A stretch of 64,000 nucleotides of DNA from Listeria grandensis FSL F6-0971 (lineage in GTDB: Bacteria > Bacillota > Bacilli > Lactobacillales > Listeriaceae), in the NCBI RefSeq assembly GCF_000525835.1, contig NZ_AODD01000013.1, positions 1 to 64,000 of the forward strand. Reading direction: 5' to 3'. Positions 47,855 to 55,530 of this stretch are shown in pieces. Both the position numbers and the translations under genes were made by a program. The notes beneath the pieces were generated by a model. The model was not told the DNA's origin, made no database searches, and saw only the letters and a program-made list of their open reading frames with translations. Each line of letters opens with the position of its first letter. Position 1 is the stretch's first letter.

Positions 47855-48737
47855 ATGATGCGAAATAAAAAAACTAAAAGAACGATATCCCGACCTTACA
47901 TATTCTGAAAAACCGTTGAAAGCAAACACGACACATCTCTTTTTCTATGAAAACCCATATTATTTTGCGATTCCAAAGAGAACGTTAACAACCGAAGAGC
48001 AACTGCTTTTACAAACCTTGTTTCAAGCGCCCACACCAACTTTCAAAAATGCAGGCTTAGAACAATGGTATGCATTATTATTCACCCAAAAAGAAGTAAC
48101 ACTTGCCGCAAAGCCAGATGCTTACCGAATCATCCAATTCCAAATTCAGTCCGGCACACCAGCAAAAGCCACCTTAATCGAATGGCAAAAAGCTTTGACA
48201 AGTTTCTTCGCACAAGACGCCGAATTGCTCATGCTGACCGATGATTACGGCGTGATAATCGAAAAAGTCGCCGGTTCCTTGCTTGGTGAAGAAGAGCTCG
48301 ATGCGATTGCGACAACGCTTGAAGGCGATTTTTACATGCGGGTCCATTTTTTCATGGGCTTGTTTCATCAGCAAAATTTATTGTTACGCGACTTGTTCGC
48401 CGAGGAACAACGACTGTTTCGGCAGAATTCCAATCACCTCGTACAAACCGTTGAATCTAACTGTCTGCCAATGATCGCCGAACAGCTCACGAACAGTTTA
48501 TTAGCCCAACAAATCGGCCTCCTATTTGAAAAAGACGACGCGTGGGAGCCGCTCATTAAGGCGCTTTGGGAGCAGCAAGGAAACTTGAGCATGACGGCAA
48601 AATCCCTATTCATGCACCGCAACACGATTCAATATCGGATTGATAAGTTTCAGGAGCTGACAAATTTGTCGTTGCGAAAAACCGATGGATTGCTATTTGC
48701 TTATTTGAGTTGTTTGCTTTATGAAAACAGACATTGA
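47855..48737 (+). CDS. PucR/CdaR-like HTH regulator, probable frameshift near the start
   Basis: As read, the open frame begins at a TTG (47916) without ribosome site. The natural start is ATG 47855/47858 after GCGAGG. An A7 run (47867-47873) shifts the frame; with six A's it reads MMRNKKLKERYPDLTYSEKP and joins the main frame, giving about 293 residues. The C terminus holds the PucR-type HTH: WEQQGNLSMTAKSLFMHRNT followed by IQYRIDKFQELTNLSLR. This is the form found in sugar-diacid/purine catabolism regulators. The target is not obvious from the neighbours. Confidence 0.75.
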
Positions 48738-48739
48738 CG

Positions 48740-48772
48740 AAAAAAAAAGCCCTAGAGTTACCTCCTAGAACT
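48740..48772 (-). terminator. Terminator of the 28-residue gene
   Basis: The minus-strand TTCTAGG/CTCTAGGG stem is followed by a run of nine U's. It lies immediately after the small gene's stop at 48773. Confidence 0.6.
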
Positions 48773-48859
48773 TTAGTCATCGTGTCGTTCTCTGCTTTGT
48801 GGCTCAAATATGAAAAGTCCAATACCCAACAATACAATCCCGATAATTAATAGATACAT
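48773..48859 (-). CDS. 28-residue single-helix membrane protein
   Basis: ATG 48859 with AAAGGGG 7 nt upstream. Reads MYLLIIGIVLLGIGLFIFEP then a charged tail QSRERHDD. One transmembrane helix with a charged C terminus and its own terminator are the marks of a real small protein rather than chance. Function unknown. Confidence 0.55.
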   Translation of the reverse strand: MYLLIIGIVLLGIGLFIFEPQSRERHDD

Positions 48860-48926
48860 CACATAGCCCCTTTTCGAAACAAATGCTAACACTTTTACTG
48901 TTTACCCTATTCGAAAAAATATATGC

Positions 48927-48975
48927 AAAAAAAAAACGATGCTACTCCTAGAAATTAGAGTAAAATCGTTTTTTG
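48927..48975. terminator. Bidirectional terminator hairpin
   Basis: AAAAAACGAT...TACTC (48931-48947) pairs with GAGTA...ATCGTTTTTT (48958-48974). Lies in the gap between the 28-residue gene and the DUF1398 gene. The stretch 48976-49078 holds nothing else that I can support. Confidence 0.75.
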
Positions 48976-49078
48976 TGGTTATACGATCATCAAGCGTTTG
49001 AAGAATTATAATGCAAGAGCATTTTTAAGAGAAGACCTGTCGTTTCTATGTAGATGAACTAATACTTCCACGCCTGCC

Positions 49079-49114
49079 AATAAAAGAGGCTCTCCATGAC
49101 AGAGAGCGCTCTTG
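49079..49114 (-). terminator. Terminator of the DUF1398/DHHW/MBOAT operon
   Basis: GCTCTC (49089-49094) pairs with GAGAGC (49102-49107), extended by AAGAG/CTCTT; the minus-strand U-tract follows. Confidence 0.75.
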
Positions 49115-49121
49115 CTAATAC

Positions 49122-49517
49122 TTATTGAACAGCAGGGATCGGTTCTTGTAGCAAAATCCCTCCAGCTTTATCTTGATAAGTAACCAACATTTCGATTAAA
49201 TTGGAGTGCCAAATCGATACGCCCGCCTCGCCTGCCAATTCGCAAAACTGTTCAAAATCGATGTTGCCAGATTGGGCTTGTTTGACAGCGGCTTGAATTG
49301 CCTTCACTGAGCCGATTTCTGCGATGCTTTTTGGTATGCCATTTAGTTTCGCTTCGACTTTTGTGCCGTCTATGTCATAGAACACGTACAGTCCGCTCGC
49401 CACGATGTAATCATATGCCACAACGCCTGCTGATTTAAATCCCTGCACTACTTTTGGAAAATCTCCAGCATTCGCTTCACTCGTCGCTACTTGCATGATG
49501 GTTTCTTCGGTTAACAT
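49122..49517 (-). CDS. DUF1398-family protein
   Basis: 131 residues. Recognised by the AGDFPKVVQGFKSAGVVAYD opening and GVSIWHSNLIEMLVTYQDKAG end. Family of unknown role, sometimes labelled phage-envelope-like. Cytoplasmic, no signal. It follows the DHHW gene by 12 bp in the same direction, so co-transcribed with the O-acetylation genes; whether it serves them is unknown. Confidence 0.75.
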   Translation of the reverse strand: MLTEETIMQVATSEANAGDFPKVVQGFKSAGVVAYDYIVASGLYVFYDIDGTKVEAKLNGIPKSIAEIGSVKAIQAAVKQAQSGNIDFEQFCELAGEAGVSIWHSNLIEMLVTYQDKAGGILLQEPIPAVQ

Positions 49518-49529
49518 GAACTCACCTTC

Positions 49530-50696
49530 CTACTCAAACGTCGTCAATTGCGGTGTCGCGTAAATCGAATTATTATTGAAAAATAACAACGCTTGATCGA
49601 TATCATATTTTTTCACATACGCTTGCAAATCGAGATTTTTGTAATAACGCAAATCCAGTACGTGCACATTGGCGTAATATGGCGCGATGAACTGGATAAA
49701 CGCATTCGCATAAGAATCTTTAAAAATAAGCAAGTTCTTATTCGTCAGCGGATTTGGTGTTTGGATATGCGCCTCCGGATAATCCGTCCCAATATAGGTC
49801 GTGTAACGGTTTGCGTACACGGCTGGGTCAGTTAAACGACTCTTCACGTAAAGCGAATCGCGCTGTTCCTTAATCACATCAAGTTTATACGGTGCGCTCA
49901 AATGTTTCTGCTCGGCAACCATCACTTGATCGGATTTTGAGACAAGTGCGGAAGTCGTTTTCCGAGCATCCGAACCGTAAAATGGTAAACCTTCTAGTTT
50001 CCAAGTCCAATCAGCCATCGTCAGTTGCTTCACGCCCGGATTCATTTCTTTGGTCACCTTTTCTGATGCTAAAAATGCAGCTGTGGCTTGCCAATGGTGA
50101 TCCGTATAGAAAAACATGTTGGCTTTATTTTTGTTTTTATAAAGGATTTGTGAAATATCAATATTCTGCACATATTTCTCATTAATCATCGGCATCAAGC
50201 GCTCGTAACCTTCACGTCCAAAGCTCGGATAATAGGTTGGAAACTTCGCTTCAAACACCGTCGATTTATTCGGAACGAGTACTAGACTTGTCTTGACGTC
50301 CATTTTTTGCAAAGATTGTCCGACGTTATTTACGCGATCGGCGATTTTTTTGGCATCGGCTTTCGTGTATTGCTCTACTTTTGTCAGCAAATAACCGTCT
50401 GGTGCTACATAAACGTCTTTATAGACATCTTGCCCGAGCGCCAACTGATTCACGCGCATGTTGAGCTCTGTGAACGCGTCTCGCCGTGGGAACTGGTCAT
50501 TGAAGAAAACGTCCCATTTTTTCATGTAATCGCCCGTGCTAACTGCGTCTGCGCTAAAATCAGGTTTTTGCGCCAAATTGCGGCTTTCTAGAATCGATAC
50601 TTGATTTTTCCCAGCAAACAGATAGAAGAAAAAGACGCCGAAAATAAGGAGTAAAAACCCAGCCGATAGTAAGATATTAAATAGTTTTTTATTCAC
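49530..50696 (-). CDS. DHHW-family (AlgJ/AlgX/DltD-like) acetyltransferase partner
   Basis: 388 residues. One N-terminal membrane helix (about 7-30), then an extracellular SGNH-like domain. VLVPNKSTVFEAKFPTYY, the name-giving FFYTDHHWQATAAF (Asp-His pair) and LLIFKDSYANAFIQF (Ser nucleophile motif) are present. Accepts acetyl groups moved across the membrane by the MBOAT protein upstream (19-bp gap) and places them on an extracellular polymer. Which polymer is unknown; teichoic acid, peptidoglycan or the exopolysaccharide are options. Confidence 0.87.
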   Translation of the reverse strand: MNKKLFNILLSAGFLLLIFGVFFFYLFAGKNQVSILESRNLAQKPDFSADAVSTGDYMKKWDVFFNDQFPRRDAFTELNMRVNQLALGQDVYKDVYVAPDGYLLTKVEQYTKADAKKIADRVNNVGQSLQKMDVKTSLVLVPNKSTVFEAKFPTYYPSFGREGYERLMPMINEKYVQNIDISQILYKNKNKANMFFYTDHHWQATAAFLASEKVTKEMNPGVKQLTMADWTWKLEGLPFYGSDARKTTSALVSKSDQVMVAEQKHLSAPYKLDVIKEQRDSLYVKSRLTDPAVYANRYTTYIGTDYPEAHIQTPNPLTNKNLLIFKDSYANAFIQFIAPYYANVHVLDLRYYKNLDLQAYVKKYDIDQALLFFNNNSIYATPQLTTFE

Positions 50697-50714
50697 AGTG
50701 ATTCTCCTAACGTT

Positions 50715-52139
50715 TTAAAATCTGAAATAAATAAATGGATTGAAAGTCGAGCCGACAACAAGCGCGACAGAATAGACAAAAATGAAGGCAAGGACAGCAA
50801 GTGTCGCCACATCTTTTGTAATGTGCAAGGCGCGATGGCTCTGCATGAAGGTTAGTAATTTTTCGCTCGCAAATAGATTTTTAATAACCGGTGTGCAGGC
50901 GATAATCGCAACGATCAAAACGACTGCATATTCGTGCATGTAGTAGGTCGCACGCGCGTCCCAGAAAGTTCCTGAGCCAAACATCGAACCGAGATAACTC
51001 CAAATATCACTGACGTTATCAATGCGGAATAGTAGCCAACCGAAGATGATCACGATCAGCGCGTACACGTGTTGTAGCACCGCTGGAACTTTGAGTAATG
51101 CTTTTCCTAAAAAGGCTTTTTCGAGCATGATGAACAGTCCGTAATAGGCACCCCAAAGCAAGAAATTCCAACTCGCACCATGCCAAATCCCAGTCGCCAG
51201 CCAAACAATCGCTAGGTTCCGGTATACTTTTATAGGAGAAACGCGATTTCCACCTAGTGGGATGTACAAGTAATCTTTGAACCATGTGCCCAGCGAAATA
51301 TGCCACCTGCGCCAAAACTCGGAAACCGATTTCGCGATGTACGGATAGTTAAAGTTCTCAAGAAATTTAAAACCGAACATCCGGCCAAGCCCAATCGCCA
51401 TATCGGAATAGCCTGAAAAATCAAAGAAAATTTGAAGTGAGTAGAAAATGAGGCCGATCCAAGCGGTACCAACAGATAATCCGCCACCTTGACTCTGAAA
51501 AATCTGATCCGCGACAAGCCCACAGTTGTTAGCAATGAACATCTTCTTCGCCAAACCGATGATGAAGCGCTTCACACCGCTCGTAAATAAATTTAAATCG
51601 ACGCGCCGATGATCGATTTGGTCCGCAACCGTTTGATACCGAACGATAGGCCCCGCAACGAGTTGTGGAAATAGTGATATGTATAGCGCAATATTTAATG
51701 GATTTTTCTGCACCCGCCCGTCCCCACGGTACACATCGAGCACGTAGCTCATCCCTTGGAACGTGTAGAAGGAAATACCTAGCGGCAACGCAATCGCTGT
51801 CCATTCAAAATTCGTCCCAAAAAACGTTTCCAAATTAAATACGACAAAATTAGCATACTTAAAAACGCCCAGAACAGCCAAGTTTCCGATAACCATCGAT
51901 GTAATGACTAGCTTGCCATGCCTTCCTTCCCGCTTCGCCTTATCCGCGAGCAATCCGAAAACATAGTTAATTGCAATCGATAGCAACATAACGAAAATAA
52001 ACTTAGGCTCGCCCCACGCGTAAAACAGCAGGCTAGCAAGTAGCAGTATAATATTTTTTAATTTCGTCGGTGTGATGAAGTAAATAACTAACACAATAGG
52101 TAAAAACACAAATAAGAACGTCGTTGTACTAAATAGCAT
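50715..52139 (-). CDS. MBOAT-family O-acyltransferase (AlgI/PatA-like)
   Basis: 474 residues, polytopic. Signature stretches are GISFYTFQGMSYVLDVYRGD (about 120-140), FWRRWHISLGTWFKDYLYIP (about 270) and the catalytic His region IWHGASWNFLLWGAYYG (about 320). Transfers acyl groups from cytoplasmic donors across the membrane for use by the DHHW partner. First gene of a three-gene operon with DHHW and DUF1398. Confidence 0.93.
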   Translation of the reverse strand: MLFSTTTFLFVFLPIVLVIYFITPTKLKNIILLLASLLFYAWGEPKFIFVMLLSIAINYVFGLLADKAKREGRHGKLVITSMVIGNLAVLGVFKYANFVVFNLETFFGTNFEWTAIALPLGISFYTFQGMSYVLDVYRGDGRVQKNPLNIALYISLFPQLVAGPIVRYQTVADQIDHRRVDLNLFTSGVKRFIIGLAKKMFIANNCGLVADQIFQSQGGGLSVGTAWIGLIFYSLQIFFDFSGYSDMAIGLGRMFGFKFLENFNYPYIAKSVSEFWRRWHISLGTWFKDYLYIPLGGNRVSPIKVYRNLAIVWLATGIWHGASWNFLLWGAYYGLFIMLEKAFLGKALLKVPAVLQHVYALIVIIFGWLLFRIDNVSDIWSYLGSMFGSGTFWDARATYYMHEYAVVLIVAIIACTPVIKNLFASEKLLTFMQSHRALHITKDVATLAVLAFIFVYSVALVVGSTFNPFIYFRF

Positions 52140-52219
52140 CTATTTTCTCCCTTTTCCGGTGGTGTGATAAACTCCTCTTCATTTTACTATGCCCACCACC
52201 AAAAAAACAATACACCTTG

Positions 52220-52810
52220 CTAAATCAAAATAGAGACTGCGCAATACCCTAGCAATAGCGCCATTACAATGTTGAGCCCCCGCTTATGTTCCGCGAAAAG
52301 CTTGCTGAAAATAGAGCCGAACATCGCCCAACAACACGTGCCAGAAAAGCCAACAACCGTCAAAATCACGATAAATAAAGAAACTTGGAACATACCTGTG
52401 AAATAAGGTAAAACAAGCGTTGAAAAAGTCGTAATCCCGTATAAAATCACCTTTACATTCACAAACTGCATCACCATCCCCGTAAAGAAACAGTTCGGTT
52501 CTAATCGCACTTTGTTATCTTTAGAATTTTTAGGTTTATCTCGCAAAATCATCCACGCTAGCCATAAAATATATGCTGCCCCGATAAAACGCATAAACGG
52601 TTCAATCGTCGGGATAATATCATATAAAGCTGCACTAAAAATCGCGGATGCCAGCACAACGACGAAAAATCCAGCTAAAACACCTAAACAAAACCGAAAA
52701 CTCTTTTTAAAGCCGTCATTACTTGCGTTGGTCATTGCCATGATATTATTTGGCCCCGGCGTGTATGCTGTCAGGAATATATAAGATAAAAACGCTGCTA
52801 CATTGAACAT
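52220..52810 (-). CDS. LysE/RhtB-family amino-acid exporter
   Basis: 196 residues from ATG 52810 (MFNVAAFLSY), AAGGAGG 9 nt upstream; 13 extra upstream codons rejected. Five to six helices; TAYTPGPNNIMAMTNASNDG is the LysE-family N-terminal signature and NVKVILYGITTF the mid motif. Divergent from the XRE-cupin regulator, an arrangement typical of amino-acid exporters under cupin-type regulators. Confidence 0.88.
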   Translation of the reverse strand: MFNVAAFLSYIFLTAYTPGPNNIMAMTNASNDGFKKSFRFCLGVLAGFFVVVLASAIFSAALYDIIPTIEPFMRFIGAAYILWLAWMILRDKPKNSKDNKVRLEPNCFFTGMVMQFVNVKVILYGITTFSTLVLPYFTGMFQVSLFIVILTVVGFSGTCCWAMFGSIFSKLFAEHKRGLNIVMALLLGYCAVSILI

Positions 52811-52926
52811 ATTCTTTACCTCCTTCTCTTCGGATGTTATAATACACAAAAAGGATACTATAACGTTTATACAGTATACGATACATTATGTGCGTTATAT
52901 TGTCAACTTGGTAAAAGGAGCAGTCT

Positions 52927-53481
52927 ATGGATAATATAAGTGCCATTGTCTCAGAAAATTTAAAATTAGCCCGTCAAAAAAAACGTCTCAGCCTCGATGA
53001 ACTCGCGAAACTCACTGGGGTCAGTAAGAGTATGCTTGGTCAAATTGAGCGCGGAGACGTGAATCCCACCATTTCTACGCTTTGGAAAATCGCGAATGGG
53101 TTGAAAGTTTCTTTTACAGAACTTGTTACGAAGCCCAAAATTGACTATGAAGTGATCGATCGAAAATCCCGTGAACCACTTATTGCTGATGACGGGAAAT
53201 GTCGTAACTATCCAATGTTTACGTTCGATAGCGAGCGCCGCTTTGAAACATATTATTTGGAGATTGATCCCGATGGAAGGCTAGAATCCACACCACATCC
53301 AGATGGTACGGAAGAATTTATCACGGTTTTTTCCGGAGAACTCGTTATTATGACAAACGGACAACAACTAAACGCCAAGGATGGCGACTCGATTCGTTTT
53401 AAAGCCGATCAAGAGCATGTCTATACCAACGCAAGTTCCGACATCTGCCGCCTCAGCATGATTATTTACTATCCCAACTAA
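52927..53481 (+). CDS. XRE-family regulator with cupin domain
   Basis: 184 residues, AAAGGAG before the ATG. N-terminal HTH (LSLDELAKLTGVSKSMLGQI, about 22-41; IERGDVNPTISTLWKIANGL follows). C-terminal cupin (about 110-180; HPDGTEEFITVFSGELVI and DQEHVYTN). Likely senses an amino acid or related metabolite and controls the divergent LysE exporter. Confidence 0.9.
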   Translation: MDNISAIVSENLKLARQKKRLSLDELAKLTGVSKSMLGQIERGDVNPTISTLWKIANGLKVSFTELVTKPKIDYEVIDRKSREPLIADDGKCRNYPMFTFDSERRFETYYLEIDPDGRLESTPHPDGTEEFITVFSGELVIMTNGQQLNAKDGDSIRFKADQEHVYTNASSDICRLSMIIYYPN

Positions 53482-53488
53482 CGACAAA

Positions 53489-53543
53489 AGGAACCACTCC
53501 GTTTTTGATGTCCTATCAGATCCATCAAAAGGGAGTGATTCCT
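53489..53543. terminator. Long hairpin after the pgmB operon and XRE gene
   Basis: Arms 53490-53510 (GGAACCACTCC and TTTTTGATG) and 53523-53542 (CATCAAAA and GGGAGTGATTCC) pair almost fully. The minus-strand side ends CCTTTTG, fitting termination of the sugar operon. Confidence 0.6.
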
Positions 53544-53734
53544 CATGTCATATAATCCGCGCGCGTAGCAGAGCTACTTGTTCGCTTGTGCCGACATTCC
53601 TTATTCCAAATTTCTCCGAATAAATGTACTTCAAACGCATGATCCATGCTCTCTACAACAGCCTTGTCCCCTTCCACTAAATTCAACATATTCACCATTT
53701 TTCCCGAGTAACTTAGTTCGTAGGCAATTAAAAG
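53544..53734 (-). pseudogene. Possible cupin/phosphomannose-isomerase C-terminal remnant
   Basis: The minus-strand frame begins MVNMLNLVEGDKAVVESMDH and loses similarity after about 40 codons. The pattern recalls the C-terminal cupin of class I mannose-6-phosphate isomerases. No ribosome site, no stop in a sensible place. Weak call; the stretch may simply be non-coding. Confidence 0.25.
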
Positions 53735-54394
53735 TTACAGCTGAAATACTTTTTGAACCATCGCTAGTGACAATTTCGATGTATCGCTAACGAGTTCATC
53801 TGTTCCGATGAGTCCAGTTCCGACACCAATTGCTTTCATGCCAGCTGATTTGATAGCTTCAACACCGGCTTGAGCGTCTTCGATTCCAACGGCGTTTGCA
53901 GGCACTACGCCAAGTCCTGCCGCTGCAACTAAGAAGATTTCTGGATCTGGCTTCGAATGTGTGATTTTTGCTGCGTCTGCTAGGTAGTCAAAGCTATCCG
54001 TTAAGCCAAGTGCCGCCAGAACCATTGGGGCATTTTTAGAAACAGAAGCTAAGGCGATTTTCAAGTTTGCCGCGCGAATTGCGTCTAGTAATGGCTTGAT
54101 ACCCGGCAAAATATCTGCTGGTGACAAGTCTTTTAACAACTCCACATAATGCGCATTCTTTTTCATCGCTAATGCTTCTTTTTCAGCGATTGTGAAATCT
54201 TGTTCGCGCCCACCTTTCGCTAAAATTAAGTCGAGTGAGTCCATCCGACTAATGCCTTTTAGCGTCTCATTGAACGCCTCGTCGATCTCGATATCAATCT
54301 CTGCCGCGAGTTGTTTCCATGCCAAATAATGAAAATGTGCGCTATCTGTGATGACCCCATCCAAATCAAAAATTACTGCTTCTAATTGTTTCAC
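53735..54394 (-). CDS. pgmB: Beta-phosphoglucomutase
   Basis: 219 residues. HAD-family fold: the nucleophile motif is FDLDGVITDSAHFHYLAWK (Asp nucleophile and acid/base Asp, about 9-27), followed by GISRMDSL, the SVSKNA phosphate site, and KPDPEIFL with GIEDAQAG at the metal end. Converts beta-glucose-1-phosphate to glucose-6-phosphate. Its presence shows that the operon's GH65 enzyme works as an inverting phosphorylase. ATGA overlap with glycerate kinase. Confidence 0.93.
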   Translation of the reverse strand: MKQLEAVIFDLDGVITDSAHFHYLAWKQLAAEIDIEIDEAFNETLKGISRMDSLDLILAKGGREQDFTIAEKEALAMKKNAHYVELLKDLSPADILPGIKPLLDAIRAANLKIALASVSKNAPMVLAALGLTDSFDYLADAAKITHSKPDPEIFLVAAAGLGVVPANAVGIEDAQAGVEAIKSAGMKAIGVGTGLIGTDELVSDTSKLSLAMVQKVFQL

Positions 54395-55509
54395 CGTACT
54401 CTCCCTTTCAGCAGAACTGCCACGTTTCGGGCCGTCCGTTCAATATTTTCACGCGTTTTCGGCAAAATGTCTTCCAAGCTCCCAGCTGTTGCAATCGTTG
54501 GGAATACGGCATCGATTTTCGAATAAACCGCGTCAATTCCCTCTCCAATACTGCCGCAAATCCCGATGACCGTCGCATTTTCCGGTGCACAGTTTGCTAC
54601 ACCGATTGGCGCTTTACCAAAGACAGTCTGAGCATCCATACGCCCTTCACCAACCAAGATAATATCCGCATCAGCGCACACTTCTTTCATCCGCAGTTCA
54701 CGTAAAACAAGCTCGATACCCGGCTCAAATTTGGCACCTGCAAACAGCATCAATCCTGCGCCCATTCCACCTCCAGCACCGCTTCCTGGCAAATCACGAA
54801 CATCTTGTTTGAAAATGGAATAAAAACCGTGCATCGCGTTATCGATATGGGGAATCCTATCCTGCGGTAAACCTTTTTGCGGACCAAAAATCGTCGCCGC
54901 CCCATTTTCACCGCACAGTGGATTTTCTACGTCCGCCGCAATTCGAATCGTCGTTTTAGATAGTCGTGGATCAAGGTTTGTCAGGGAAACCGAGCTAATC
55001 GCGCTCAAATTCGCACCAATTGCCGTCACATTCTCCCCACGCAAATTATAAAAACGCGCGCCCAGCGCTGCGGCCATGCCAATTCCGCCATCATGAGTGG
55101 CACTTCCACCAACCCCAATCACGATCTCACTTACCTTAGCATCCAAAGCATGCAACACCAATTCGCCGACACCTGCCGTGCTCATCGCTAGCGGATCACG
55201 TTTCTCTGCGGGCACCAAATGTAGTCCACACGCCTCCGCCATTTCGATGAAAGCCCGCGTCCGATCGGCACTGAATGCCATTTTTGCGGTTACCACCTCG
55301 CCTAGCGGTCCCGTCACACGCACATCCTCCGTAACGCCACCAGAAGCCTGCGCCAGAATCGCGATGGTTCCCTCTCCGCCATCACCCACAGGTAAAAGCT
55401 GATAATCCGCATCAGGAAATACAGTCGCAAATCCCGTCTGGATCGCCTCTGCTACCTCCTGTGCCGTTAAACTTTCCTTATATGAATCGGGGGCAATGAC
55501 AATTTTCAT
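54391..55509 (-). CDS. Glycerate kinase
   Basis: 372 residues from ATG 55509 (MKIVIAPDSYKESLTAQEVA, the family's opening), AAGGAAGAG upstream. Further motifs are LPVGDGGEGT, GVGGSATHDGGIGMAAALGA (about 125-145) and GAGGGMGAGL. Phosphorylates D-glycerate with ATP so that it enters lower glycolysis. It lies between GH65 (21-bp gap) and pgmB (4-nt overlap), which is unusual and suggests that glycerate is the aglycone released by the phosphorylase. Confidence 0.93.
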   Translation of the reverse strand: MKIVIAPDSYKESLTAQEVAEAIQTGFATVFPDADYQLLPVGDGGEGTIAILAQASGGVTEDVRVTGPLGEVVTAKMAFSADRTRAFIEMAEACGLHLVPAEKRDPLAMSTAGVGELVLHALDAKVSEIVIGVGGSATHDGGIGMAAALGARFYNLRGENVTAIGANLSAISSVSLTNLDPRLSKTTIRIAADVENPLCGENGAATIFGPQKGLPQDRIPHIDNAMHGFYSIFKQDVRDLPGSGAGGGMGAGLMLFAGAKFEPGIELVLRELRMKEVCADADIILVGEGRMDAQTVFGKAPIGVANCAPENATVIGICGSIGEGIDAVYSKIDAVFPTIATAGSLEDILPKTRENIERTARNVAVLLKGRVR

Positions 55510-55530
55510 GAAAACTCTTCCTTCCAAAAT

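Noticed and set aside
52811-52926. Operator in the LysE/XRE divergent promoter (ATACAGTATAC-like repeats)
   Set aside because: AT-rich partial symmetries are present but none stands out clearly enough to call.
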